This document shows positions 26,395-36,393 of a DNA stretch of 64,000 nucleotides, piece after piece. Positions within the stretch are counted from its first letter, which is position 1, and the number at the start of each line of letters is the position of its first letter. The DNA is from Thermohalobaculum sp039028795 (lineage in GTDB: Bacteria; Pseudomonadota; Alphaproteobacteria; Rhodobacterales; Rhodobacteraceae), in assembly GCA_039028795.1 (NCBI GenBank), contig JBCCHJ010000001.1:62001-126000 (forward strand), given 5' to 3'. The notes beneath the pieces are model-generated. The model worked only from the letters and a program-made list of their open reading frames with translations. It was not told where the DNA came from and did not search any database. The translations under genes were made by a program, and so were the position numbers.

Positions 26395-27701
26395 TGGATC
26401 AAGTCGCGCTGACCATCGTCTTTTTGTTCGTTCTGTTCCTTTTGCTGGGATCGGGTGTCTGGGTTGGCCTGGCGCTAATGGGCGTGGCTTATGTTGGGAT
26501 GGAGATGTTCACGTCCCGCCCGGCGGGCGACGCGATGCTTACGGTGATCTGGACGTCCTCGTCATCTTGGACTCTGACCGCGCTGCCACTGTTCATTTGG
26601 ATGGGTGAGATCCTCTATCGAACACGGTTGTCCGAGGATATGTTCCGCGGGCTGAGTCCCTGGATGACGCGTCTTCCGGGCGGCCTGCTGCACACCAATG
26701 TCGTGGGTTGTACAATCTTTGCAGCTGTGTCCGGATCTTCCGCTGCAACGCTGACTACTGTCGGTAAAATGTCCATACCGGAACTACGCAAGCGTGGTTA
26801 TCCCGAGTTTATGACCATCGGCACGCTTTGCGGGGCTGCAACGCTGGGCTTAATGATACCGCCCTCGTTAACCCTGATCGTCTATGGCGTCACGATCAAT
26901 GAATCGATCACGCAGCTCTTCATGGCGGGCGTGATTCCGGGGTTGGTTCTGGCCTTGATGTTCATGGTTTACATCGTTGCCTGGTGTTACCTGCGCCCCG
27001 GTCAACGCCCGGCGCCTGATAGCAGCATGACGTTCGGTGAAAAGCTGTGGAACTCGCGCTTCTTGATCCCGGTGATCTGCTTGGTTCTACTGGTGATAGG
27101 TTCGATGTACTTCGGCTTTGCCACAGCCACCGAGGCGGCTGCTTTCGGCGTGATCGGTGCGCTGGGTTTGGCGGCTGCTCAAGGGTCACTTAATCTATCT
27201 ACTTTCATGGAAAGTCTGCTCGGCGCGACTCGAACGTCGGCCATGATTGCATTGATTCTGATGGGCGCGGCCTTCCTTTCGCTGAGTATGGGCTTCACCG
27301 GGCTACCGCGTAGCCTAGCAAACTTCATCTCTGACTTGGAATTGTCGCCATTTATGCTGATTGCGGCTCTGACTATCTTTTACATCATCATTGGCTGTTT
27401 CTTGGATGGCATTTCGTCCGTAGTTCTCACCATGGCGATTGTCGAGCCGATGATCCGCGAAGCCGGAATTGATGTGATATGGTTCGGGATCTTCATCGTT
27501 GTCGTCGTCGAAATGGCGCAGATCACACCGCCTATCGGGTTCAATCTTTTTGTCATGCAGGGGATGACTGATCACGAGATCGGCTACATAGCGCGAACGG
27601 CAATCCCGATGTTCTTGATTATGGTGCTGATGGTGGTGGTTCTGACTGTATTTCCTGAAATTGCGACCTGGTTGCCTGAAAACCTGCGCAAACAAACTTA
27701 A
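26394..27701 (+). CDS. TRAP transporter large permease (DctM type)
   Basis: A 435-residue protein with about twelve hydrophobic helices, typical of DctM. Conserved features include the GSSAATLTTVGKMSIPELRK region and the GLMIPPS and ITPPIGFNLF motifs that form the elevator-type transport core. It is translationally coupled to the small permease. The gene is convergent with the very large secreted-protein gene that follows; the 140 bases between hold only a weak inverted repeat (GGCGG/CCGCC near 27802). Confidence 0.93.
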   Translation: MDQVALTIVFLFVLFLLLGSGVWVGLALMGVAYVGMEMFTSRPAGDAMLTVIWTSSSSWTLTALPLFIWMGEILYRTRLSEDMFRGLSPWMTRLPGGLLHTNVVGCTIFAAVSGSSAATLTTVGKMSIPELRKRGYPEFMTIGTLCGAATLGLMIPPSLTLIVYGVTINESITQLFMAGVIPGLVLALMFMVYIVAWCYLRPGQRPAPDSSMTFGEKLWNSRFLIPVICLVLLVIGSMYFGFATATEAAAFGVIGALGLAAAQGSLNLSTFMESLLGATRTSAMIALILMGAAFLSLSMGFTGLPRSLANFISDLELSPFMLIAALTIFYIIIGCFLDGISSVVLTMAIVEPMIREAGIDVIWFGIFIVVVVEMAQITPPIGFNLFVMQGMTDHEIGYIARTAIPMFLIMVLMVVVLTVFPEIATWLPENLRKQT

Positions 27702-27841
27702 TCCGCTGACCATAGAGGTCGATAACAAGATTTACGCGCAGAAATTTCCCCTGACATCCGTGGATAGAAGTTCAGCATCGGTGCGTTGGTTTGCGACGTG
27801 GCGGTGCTACGTCTCGCCGCCCTCGAAAGCCTCTCTGTCCC

Positions 27842-30800
27842 TCACAGCACGAAGTCAGTTGCGGTGATGGCATCTCCGTCGCTGGTGGTGAGCAGGAGCG
27901 TGAAGTCGGCCACGGTGTCGCCATCGACATCGGCCTCGATGGTCCAGTCACTTCCGGAGGTGTTCTCGGCCCGAAGCTCGCCTGCCGTGCCGCTGAACGC
28001 GGCCTCGGCGATGAAGGCGAATGCGTCGTCGGCTGTGGTGCTATCGTCGGCATCCAGCGACGAGAGGCTGATCAGGTCGCCATCGGTGAAGTCCAGGATC
28101 TGGTCCTCGGCCCCGGATGTGCTGTCCGAGAGGTTGGAATAGAGGAACGTGTCGTCCCCGGCGTTGCCGGTCAGGCTGTCGGCGCCGCCCCGGCCAGAGA
28201 TGAAGTCGTCGCCGGCAGAACCCAGGATCACATCCGCGCCATCGCCTGAGAAGACAAAGAGGAAGCCATCCAACTCGGCGGATCCGTCGAAGGTCAGCGT
28301 CTCGTCGCTTTCGAGTGTGTTGGCGCTGATCACCAGGCTTTCACCCGAGGCGACATTGCCATCGTCCAGGGTCAGATCGTAGCTGTAGGAGGCATCAAGA
28401 TCCGACCCGCCGAAGCGGCTGTCGCTGCTGGAGAGCACTGCGAGGATCTCGATGCCACTCAACTGATCATCCGCCAGCGTCAGCCCGGTGGAATAATCCC
28501 CCTGTAGGCCGATCGAGTCGAAGCTGCCGTCCTGGCCATCGACCTTATCGTCGGTGGTGAACCGGTCCGTGCCGAAGAAGAAAGAGTCGTCCTGCTGGCT
28601 GCCGGTGATCACATCTGCGCCGAGCCCGCCGAAGGTGAAGACACTGCCATCCAGCTCGGCTGAGGCATCCAGGGTGAACCCTTCGCCCGCCTGCAACTGG
28701 TTGGCCTGGAAGGTGAGTTCTTCGCCTGCGTCGATGTTCGCATCGACCAGGGTCAGGTCGTAGCTGTAGAGCTCGTCCCCCGGGGCGCCGAATGTCGTGG
28801 TGCTGCCGGGCAGCAGGACAACTGCTTCGACGTTGACGACGGCATCGGGCCCGAAGGTCACCCCGCCGGAATAATCGCCCTGCAGGCCAATCTGATCCAG
28901 GCTGCCATCGCCGCCGTCGACTGCGTCGGCCTCGTCCAAGGCTGCCCCGAAGAAGACCGCGTCATTGCCTTCGCCTGTACTGGCGCTGTCGGACCCGCCG
29001 TCATCCAGGAAGATGAAATCAGCGCCGTCCAGGCTGAGCACCAGGTCATTGCCTGCGCCGGGATCCTGGCTGTCAGCACCCGAGGTGCCTTCCAGGATGT
29101 CCGGGCCGATGGTGGCCTCGGTCTGGGTCTCGAATGCACCGAGGTCCACGGTGTTGGAACCATTGTTGGCGATGGCATCGACATCCACCGCGCGGGTGAA
29201 GCCGCGGGCATCGGTCGAGAGCGTGTCGTCGCCGTCGCCGTCGCCGTTCAGATCGAGGCCCACCGTCGCCTCGACCAGCAGGGTATCGTCGCCCGCATCG
29301 ATCGCCGGGTTGGTCAAGGATGCCAGCAGGGCGATCGTCTGAACGTCCCCGCCATTGTCGGCCAAAACACCGCCTTCGATATCTGTCCCCAGGCTCCGCT
29401 CGTCTGTGCCCTCCACGCCGTCCCCGTCGAGATCGACGAAACTGATCGTCTCATCGAAGAGGCTCTGCGCCACCTCTGCCACGGTACTGGCCAGGGTGCT
29501 TGACCCGCCCGCGCCGTCATAGAGCGTCGTGCCGATGATCGATGGACCGGTCACGGTTTGTGTCACGTCCGATGGATGGTAAACTTCAGCACCAGACGTG
29601 GCAGCCCCATTGCCCACGATCAGAGTATTCGCAAGGGTCAGACCACCCGGAGTTAAATTGGCGTTGCTGCTCGCCTCGATCCCGACACCCCCGCCGGTTT
29701 GCGAGCTGTAGTTTCCGGTGACCGTTGAACTGATCAATGACACATCACTGGATTCCAACGTCCTGATGCCGCCTCCTATGACACTTACCCCACCATCGGC
29801 GCTGGAGCCGCTGGAGACCGCGATGTTCCCAGCCACGGTGCTGTTGATCAACGTCAGACCACCGCCGTCGACGCGGATTCCACCGCCTTCGACTTCGATT
29901 TCCTTGTCGTCCGTGCTGGAAACCGTGTCTGTCGCGCTGACTTCGTTGTTCGCAACAACGCTGTTGATCAGCGTAACATCGCCCAGCCTGGACCGAATCC
30001 CGCCGCCTTCGACATCAATGCCGCCGCCGCTGATCGAGACGCCGTCGATGGTCGCGCTGTTTCCAGTCACCTCGGTGCCACTGATGGTGATGTTTCCGTC
30101 TGTCGTTCTGATGCCCCCACCTTCGACATCGATAAAGACGGTGGACGACGTGTCGGGGCGGGCTACTCCGATTGCGTGGTTGTTCGAAATGATGCTGTCG
30201 GTGATCGTAATATCGCCTTCGAAGGCAGCGACACCGCCACCGCTGGCGAGATATCCGGTCGTTGTGTTGTCCGTGATGGTGCTGTCTTGGATGGTAACTC
30301 CGCCATAGCTGGTGTTCTTGACGCCGCCGCCAGCACCTGTTGCGCGGTTCCCGCTGATCTCGGTGTTGGATATGTATATGTCCACATACCGCTCTCCGCT
30401 GACCGCGGCCGGAACGGCGATCGCGCCGCCATCCACGTAGAGCCCAGTAACTTGGTTTCCCGCAATGACGCTATCGGTAACCGTGAGGTTTGCGATTGTG
30501 CGCACGCCAGCCCCATCACCGGTGCTTGCATCATCGGTTGTCGAGCCGCCCGTGATAATCAGGCCATTCAGCGTCGTTTCCGCAGTCTCGGAAGAGATGT
30601 TCAGAACGCGGCTATTATCATCCAGCGAGGTTTCATCGGCCAGAAGGCTTGCATCAACATCTGTGATGCCGCTGGTGTCTGTGATATCGTCATTGCCTGC
30701 ATCGCCCGAGATTACAACGTCGGCGACGCCGTCATCATCCAGGTCGCCGTCAACGATCACTGCGTCGGTGATTTCGATCTCGCCTTCGGTCAGCCGTACG

Positions 30801-33800
30801 ATGTCGGCGGTCTCGCCATCAAAGACGCTGGCATCGAAAGTGACTGTATCGACATCATTGCCGTCACCGTCCGCATCCGTGGCGCTGTTGGCGAAGGCGA
30901 TGGCTTCGCGTAGGGATGTGACGCCATCCGTGTTGTCGACTACGTCCTCGGCGGTGGTTACGATCAGACTGGCGGGCTCGACCTGCAGTTCAACCGCACC
31001 GGCGTCAACCGTTCCACCATTGTCGAGGCTGGGCTGATCAAACTCGCGTGCATTGCCATTGGCGTCCGTGGTCACGCCGCTTGGCAGATCACCGATATCC
31101 AGCGCCGGGTTCGATGCATCCAAAAGCAAGGCAACCGTCTCGACCGGACCACCATTGTCGGCCAACGCACCGGCGGTTACGTTGTTGACTGTGACTGTGG
31201 TGTCAAAGACGTCCGACGCCGAAATCGTGCCGCTGCCTATCAGGTTGCCGCCGCCATCCGTGTAGTCGCCGACGACCTGGCTGCCCCGGTTGCCAACCAC
31301 CAGCGAATTGGTCAATGTGACGTCGGAAGCATCTTCAATGTAAACCCCACCATATCTGATAGTTATCGTGCCGTTGGACTGAGACGCTGACGTGTTCCCG
31401 GTGAACGTCGTGTTTGTGAGAGTTGCCGTCCCGCTGAGATAAGCACCACCGCCAGAAAAGAACGAGTCGTTGCCATAGAACGTGCTGTTGATCACAGTTG
31501 CGGCAGACTGGCTGTTCAAGCCTCCACCATATCCTCCCGCAAGGTTGTTTGCGAGTGTGACCGTATCCAAAACGACGGCGCCGTTCGAGAAGATCCCACC
31601 ACCATGGTTAAACACCGCGTTGTCGCTCAGCGTTGAGTTCGTGACCGTAAGCTCTCCGGTCCCCAGGTTTGCAATGCCGCCGCCTGATCCACGGGCGCTT
31701 TGGATGGTCTGGCCACCCGTGATCGTCAGGCCGGAGAATGCCGTGTCTCCACCGCTGACAATGAACACGCGGGTATCGCCGTCATCTGTATCGGCTGCGC
31801 TGTTGGCACTGATGGTGATGTCGGCCTTGCCATCGCCGTCAATATCACCGTCGATGGTCATGCCGACTTCCAGCGTCAGCGAGCCCTGATCGGTCGGGCG
31901 ATAGAACGTGCTGCCCGACAAGGATTCATCGAAGGTAATCGTCGAGCCTTCGTCAAAGATACCGTCATTGATGAAGCTGATGGCCTCGCGTAGCGAGATG
32001 AGGCCATCAAAAGGATCGATCGTATCGTCGGTGGACGTGACGATCAGGCTTTCGGTTTCGGCGCCCGTAAGTTGCAATTCCACAGCGCCGGCATCAACCG
32101 TGCCTCCATTGCTGATGTTGCTTAGATCCACCTCGCGCGCGTTGCCGTTTGCATCTGTTGTCAGACCGCTCGGCAGATCGCCAACTTCCACCGCCGGATT
32201 CACGCCCGAAGCCAGCAGAGCCACCGTCTGGACATCCCCGCCATTGTCGGCCAGCACACCAGAGGTGACGCCATTGGCGGTTTGGGTGGTGTCGAAGACC
32301 TCTGCCGCGGTGATTCCGGTGGTAACCTCGGTGCCGTCGGTGCTCAGGGTGTCGCCGACGATGTTCCCGCCAACATAGGTGACCGTAGGATTGTAGAGCG
32401 TTCCGACCGCAATGTCTGCGTCTCCGGACGCCGCCAGGTTGCCCAAAAGCAGGCTGTTGCTCAGCGAAGTGCCCTCGCCATAGCCGCCTTGCAGGTAGAG
32501 GCCACCACCATAACTTGCAGTGCCCAACGCCGTGTTGCCAGTGAAGGTGCTGTTGGTGATCGACGTCGCGCGATAGGCGAAGATGCCGCCGCCCTTGGAC
32601 TCATCCCCGGAGATTGCGTTGTCAGCAACCGTGGTGTTGGTCAACGTCACAGAACCGAAGCTCTTGATCCCGCCGCCATCTGCATTATCGCCCGCGGTCG
32701 TGTTGCCGCTGACGGTGCTGTTGACCAGCACCACGTCGGCAAAGTCCGATGAGAACACCCCGCCACCGTCACTGCTGACGCCCAACGTAGCATTGCTGCT
32801 GATCGTCGAGTTGGTGACGGTCAGATCACCGCTTGTGAAAATTCCGCCGCCTTCGGAGGAGTTGCCAACCGTGAGATTCTCGCTGACAGTCGAACCAGTC
32901 AGAGTCACGTCGCCGGTGCTGAAGATACCGCCGCCTTGGGAAAGGTCGCCTCGCGTCCCGTTCCCGCGGATCGTGGTATCGGTGAGCGTCAGGTCGGCGA
33001 CCGAGCGGATTGCACCGCCGTCGATGTTGCTGGAATAGGTGTACCCGCCGGTCAGCGTCAGACCATTGATCGTGGTCGCGGCATCCGAGTCTGTGATGTT
33101 GAAGATCCGGCCGTTTTCGTAGAGATAGCCCGTGCTGGCCGCGACATCGGTGATGTAGGTGCCGGTCACCAGGATGTCGTCGTTGCCTGCGTCCCCGGTA
33201 ATCACGATATTCGTGCCAGTCGATCCGTCGATGCTGACGGCGTCAGTGATCAGGATGCGCCCGTCCAGCAGGCGGATCAGGCTGTTCGCACCGCCTGTGA
33301 AGACCGAGGCATCGAAGGTCACGGTATCGACATCCTCGCCGTCGTTGTCGGCATCTGTTGCGCTATTGGCAAATGCGATGGCCTCGCGCAGGGACGTCAC
33401 GCCGTCATCGGCGACGACGTCTTCTGCAGTGGTGACCACCAGGCTTGGTGTTTCCTGGACTTCACTGGCCCCAAGGTCACTTGTCGCTGTCCCATCGCCG
33501 TCGCCATCGACAATGCGCGTGTTACCATTCGCATCGACACTGACAGTGGTCGTCTCGATCGTCCCGTCCAGATCGACGTCGATGCCAAGGTCATCTTCGG
33601 TCGGGACTTCACTGTTGGTGCCGCTGTCAAGCGCAGGGTTCGAAAGATCAAACAGCAGAGCGATCGTCTCGACCGGTCCGCCATTGTCGGCCAGGACGCC
33701 CGCATCGACACCGTTGTTATCGAACGTCTCCGCAAAGACCTCGACGGCGGTTGTCGTTCCAACGCTAGAACCGCCGGAGGCAATGGTTGTCCCAATGATG

Positions 33801-35863
33801 TTGGCGTCGACGAAAGTGATTACAGCCGCATTGTCTCTGACAACCTCGCTGGCTACGGAGTTCGGGGCGTAGTTCCCCATTATAATGCTGTTGCTTATCT
33901 GGGCGGAGCCGTTGCTAAGGAATACCGAGCCGTTTGAGTTTCCGGTCGAGGTGTAGTTCCCGCTGATTGTTGCGTTGGTGATGGTCAGATCGCCGCCGCC
34001 CTGGCTGAAGACGGCACTTCCGTCTGAATTCGAACCCAGGGTTCCGTTTGCAGCCAGTGTCGTGTTGACCAACGTTATCCCTGCCGCGCCATAGATGCCG
34101 CCTCCGTAGGAATTGGTCCCGTTCGTATAGCTGTCGCTGATCGTGCTGTTGGCGACGGTCAACTCACCGTTCGCGAAGATGGCGCCGCCCGCCGAATAGT
34201 CGTTCCGGGTTTCGTTTCCGTCGAAGGTCGACTGATTGATTGTGACGGTGCTGCGGCCATAGATGCCACCGCCTTCCGCATTCTTGTTACCAGTACTGTT
34301 TGCATTGACCTCGCTGGATGTGATCGTGATCGTGTCGTCACCGAAAATGCCACCGCCCTGGCCGCCATAACTGAAGGTGGCATTGTACGAGACCGCGCTG
34401 TCTGTCACAGTCAGCGCACCGCCTGCGTAAACCCCACCGCCAAGGGCGTACCGACCAGTCCCGAAATTGCTCGTAATGGTGGAATCGTCGGCAACGACGA
34501 CCGCCGCGCTGCCATGGACACCCGCGCCTTGGGCATAGTCACCTGACGTCATGTTGGATTTGACCGTCGAGCCATACAACCTGACCAGCCCCGACCCGTG
34601 CACGCCGCCACCATCGGAATAGTCACCTGCAGTGCTGTTGGACTGCACTGTGCTGTCGGTCAATGTGATGGAGCTAGTGGCTGAGACGCCACCACCTAGC
34701 GCAGCAAATCCTGTTGTCTGGTTCGAGTATAAAGTTGTGTTTGTCAGGGTGAGGACCGCTCCTACAGCTCCGAAGATGCCGCCCCCGTCGGCGAATTGGC
34801 CCGCGGTTCCATTTCCGCTGATGGTGCTGTCTTCGATGGTCAGATCAGCCGACGTCCGGATCGCGCCGCCATCCTCGCCCTGGCCACCCGTGTATCCGCC
34901 GGTCAACGTCAACCCAATCAAAGTCGTATCGGCACTGGAACTTGTGATGTTGAAGACGCGACTATTGTCGTCCAGGGTTCCGGCCGTAGTGCTGGCTTCG
35001 ATATCGGTGATGAAGGTCGTGCTGTTGGCGGTATCATCCCCATCCGCATCGCCGGTGATGACGATGTCGGTGCCTGTTGACCCATCAATCGTGATGCTTT
35101 TGTCGATCTCCAGCTCGCCCAGGGTCAGCTGGATCAGGCTGTCGGAACCACCGGTAAAGACATCAGCATCAAAGCTGATCGTGCCCCCGTCAGCGATCAG
35201 CGCAATTGCCTCGCGCAGACTCAGGCTGCCGTCCGAGATGTTGCCATCGTCATTGTCGTCGGCAGTATTGACGACAATTGTTGCATTGTTTGCCACGCCT
35301 GGATTGCTGGGCTGGTTGATCCAGACGTCATCTCCGTCACTGGACCGCACATAGGAATTACCAGTATCGTTTCCTGGCAGAAACTCGGAGGTACCCACCT
35401 GAGTTGCAGTGGTGCTGGCGGCGCTGCGAAACGTGGCGATGTCGGTGGCTTCGTCATCACCGTTTCTGATCCCGCCCAAATAGATGAACTCGTCCGCATC
35501 CGGGTTGAAGAGGATCAGGGAGTCGGTGCCGCTGCTATAGGAGAGATTGGAATCTGTGAACGAAGCCTCACCTTCAACGTTGGTGATCTCTGTGTCACCA
35601 CTGCCGCTGTTGACCAGCGTAAAGAAACCATTTGCCGGGATAGTATCGCCAGCGTCAAATGTGTGAACCAGCGTGACGCCGTTTAGGTAAAGCTGCCAAC
35701 CCTCCAGATCGACCGCGACGCTCGAGGTGTTGTAGAACTCGACAAACCGATCCCCGTTGTCGACATCGCCGTCACCATCGAAGTCATTGGTCAGGACCGC
35801 TCCCGGGCTTTGCAGAAGCTCGTTGAAGGCCACTCCGCTTAGCTGTGCCGTTGTTTGGGCCAT
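27842..35863 (-). CDS. Giant secreted beta-helix protein with CSLREA blocks and RTX-type C-terminus
   Basis: A 2673-residue protein without an N-terminal signal peptide. Residues about 8-125 look like a lamin-tail domain (VEFYN, LEGWQLYLNG). Then come four tandem blocks, each opening with a SLREAI (CSLREA-type) motif at about 35215, 33385, 31990 and 30910, continuing with right-handed beta-helix repeats (TLTGG, GGGI, VTNSTISGN types) and ending with ADNGG-x-V-x-T-x-ALL and NPA-D-G. The C-terminus has two long repeats (SIGLQGDYS, YSYDLTL) and RTX-like nonapeptides (GRGGADSLTGNAGDDTF) before a hydrophobic tail, the usual signal for type I secretion. No secretion genes are adjacent. Composition is rich in Asp, Gly, Thr and Ser and poor in Cys. 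Probably an adhesin or surface-layer protein; a carbohydrate-active role is possible. Confidence 0.9.
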   Translation of the reverse strand: MAQTTAQLSGVAFNELLQSPGAVLTNDFDGDGDVDNGDRFVEFYNTSSVAVDLEGWQLYLNGVTLVHTFDAGDTIPANGFFTLVNSGSGDTEITNVEGEASFTDSNLSYSSGTDSLILFNPDADEFIYLGGIRNGDDEATDIATFRSAASTTATQVGTSEFLPGNDTGNSYVRSSDGDDVWINQPSNPGVANNATIVVNTADDNDDGNISDGSLSLREAIALIADGGTISFDADVFTGGSDSLIQLTLGELEIDKSITIDGSTGTDIVITGDADGDDTANSTTFITDIEASTTAGTLDDNSRVFNITSSSADTTLIGLTLTGGYTGGQGEDGGAIRTSADLTIEDSTISGNGTAGQFADGGGIFGAVGAVLTLTNTTLYSNQTTGFAALGGGVSATSSITLTDSTVQSNSTAGDYSDGGGVHGSGLVRLYGSTVKSNMTSGDYAQGAGVHGSAAVVVADDSTITSNFGTGRYALGGGVYAGGALTVTDSAVSYNATFSYGGQGGGIFGDDTITITSSEVNANSTGNKNAEGGGIYGRSTVTINQSTFDGNETRNDYSAGGAIFANGELTVANSTISDSYTNGTNSYGGGIYGAAGITLVNTTLAANGTLGSNSDGSAVFSQGGGDLTITNATISGNYTSTGNSNGSVFLSNGSAQISNSIIMGNYAPNSVASEVVRDNAAVITFVDANIIGTTIASGGSSVGTTTAVEVFAETFDNNGVDAGVLADNGGPVETIALLFDLSNPALDSGTNSEVPTEDDLGIDVDLDGTIETTTVSVDANGNTRIVDGDGDGTATSDLGASEVQETPSLVVTTAEDVVADDGVTSLREAIAFANSATDADNDGEDVDTVTFDASVFTGGANSLIRLLDGRILITDAVSIDGSTGTNIVITGDAGNDDILVTGTYITDVAASTGYLYENGRIFNITDSDAATTINGLTLTGGYTYSSNIDGGAIRSVADLTLTDTTIRGNGTRGDLSQGGGIFSTGDVTLTGSTVSENLTVGNSSEGGGIFTSGDLTVTNSTISSNATLGVSSDGGGVFSSDFADVVLVNSTVSGNTTAGDNADGGGIKSFGSVTLTNTTVADNAISGDESKGGGIFAYRATSITNSTFTGNTALGTASYGGGLYLQGGYGEGTSLSNSLLLGNLAASGDADIAVGTLYNPTVTYVGGNIVGDTLSTDGTEVTTGITAAEVFDTTQTANGVTSGVLADNGGDVQTVALLASGVNPAVEVGDLPSGLTTDANGNAREVDLSNISNGGTVDAGAVELQLTGAETESLIVTSTDDTIDPFDGLISLREAISFINDGIFDEGSTITFDESLSGSTFYRPTDQGSLTLEVGMTIDGDIDGDGKADITISANSAADTDDGDTRVFIVSGGDTAFSGLTITGGQTIQSARGSGGGIANLGTGELTVTNSTLSDNAVFNHGGGIFSNGAVVLDTVTLANNLAGGYGGGLNSQSAATVINSTFYGNDSFFSGGGAYLSGTATLTNTTFTGNTSASQSNGTITIRYGGVYIEDASDVTLTNSLVVGNRGSQVVGDYTDGGGNLIGSGTISASDVFDTTVTVNNVTAGALADNGGPVETVALLLDASNPALDIGDLPSGVTTDANGNAREFDQPSLDNGGTVDAGAVELQVEPASLIVTTAEDVVDNTDGVTSLREAIAFANSATDADGDGNDVDTVTFDASVFDGETADIVRLTEGEIEITDAVIVDGDLDDDGVADVVISGDAGNDDITDTSGITDVDASLLADETSLDDNSRVLNISSETAETTLNGLIITGGSTTDDASTGDGAGVRTIANLTVTDSVIAGNQVTGLYVDGGAIAVPAAVSGERYVDIYISNTEISGNRATGAGGGVKNTSYGGVTIQDSTITDNTTTGYLASGGGVAAFEGDITITDSIISNNHAIGVARPDTSSTVFIDVEGGGIRTTDGNITISGTEVTGNSATIDGVSISGGGIDVEGGGIRSRLGDVTLINSVVANNEVSATDTVSSTDDKEIEVEGGGIRVDGGGLTLINSTVAGNIAVSSGSSADGGVSVIGGGIRTLESSDVSLISSTVTGNYSSQTGGGVGIEASSNANLTPGGLTLANTLIVGNGAATSGAEVYHPSDVTQTVTGPSIIGTTLYDGAGGSSTLASTVAEVAQSLFDETISFVDLDGDGVEGTDERSLGTDIEGGVLADNGGDVQTIALLASLTNPAIDAGDDTLLVEATVGLDLNGDGDGDDTLSTDARGFTRAVDVDAIANNGSNTVDLGAFETQTEATIGPDILEGTSGADSQDPGAGNDLVLSLDGADFIFLDDGGSDSASTGEGNDAVFFGAALDEADAVDGGDGSLDQIGLQGDYSGGVTFGPDAVVNVEAVVLLPGSTTTFGAPGDELYSYDLTLVDANIDAGEELTFQANQLQAGEGFTLDASAELDGSVFTFGGLGADVITGSQQDDSFFFGTDRFTTDDKVDGQDGSFDSIGLQGDYSTGLTLADDQLSGIEILAVLSSSDSRFGGSDLDASYSYDLTLDDGNVASGESLVISANTLESDETLTFDGSAELDGFLFVFSGDGADVILGSAGDDFISGRGGADSLTGNAGDDTFLYSNLSDSTSGAEDQILDFTDGDLISLSSLDADDSTTADDAFAFIAEAAFSGTAGELRAENTSGSDWTIEADVDGDTVADFTLLLTTSDGDAITATDFVL

Positions 35864-36393
35864 GAATTCTCTCTCGGATGTCAGACGACGAATTCTTCAG
35901 AACATGAAGGTTTCGGGTCGCATGGTTGCGCGGCGCGAGCGATTGGGTTTGTGGCTTTTGCCGTCCCTGTCAGGGCGGCCGGGAATCCATTCCAGACGAT
36001 CTTTCGGGAAGTCCTGGCGGTGGCGGACCCGCATCCGGTTCTGGGCTCTGAAAAGGCGCATAATCAGTCTCCATTGCGTTTGTTGCGGGTTTGTCGCATT
36101 TGACGCAGCGGGAGATCTTCAGAGCAAAATCAGCAGATCATCATCAATTTGATTGGAAACCTCAGCAATTCTTGGCAAATATCATTTTGCGGAATGTATC
36201 TAAGGGCTTCAATGTGTTGGGCCATTCTTGGATAGATAAGAGAGCCTGCAAATTGGCGGACCAGCGCTGCGGCAGGGCAGCATTGGCGTTGGAACCGAAG
36301 GCATTCAAATTGCCGAAACTTTTTTAGCAATAATGAGTCGTTGGATTTAGCGAAAGTTTGGTGCAGATCGAGATTGGTCGGATTCTTCCCGGT
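35864..36393. other. 530-base region without a convincing gene
   Basis: This gap lies upstream of the giant gene and downstream of the FAD oxidoreductase gene, both on the minus strand. Just next to the giant start is GAGAGAG, a plausible ribosome site. Small open frames on the plus strand (for example 35855-36103 and 36091-36327) have no recognisable product and no good ribosome sites. The part from about 36110 to 36350 is AT-richer than its surroundings and may hold the promoter of the giant gene, but no clear -35/-10 pair stands out. Confidence 0.5.

Noticed and set aside
29718..33937. Several plus-strand open frames of 100-330 codons opposite the giant gene
   Set aside because: They mirror the Asp/Ser/Thr/Val repeats of the minus-strand beta-helix gene and have repetitive, non-protein-like composition; antisense shadows.
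27842..35863. CRISPR-like or tandem DNA repeats in the giant gene
   Set aside because: The periodic words encode beta-helix turns, vary in length and sequence, and lie in one open frame; no conserved repeat-spacer pattern.
35855..36327. Small plus-strand genes in the gap near 36 kb
   Set aside because: No recognisable product, no good ribosome sites, and overlap with the start of the giant gene.
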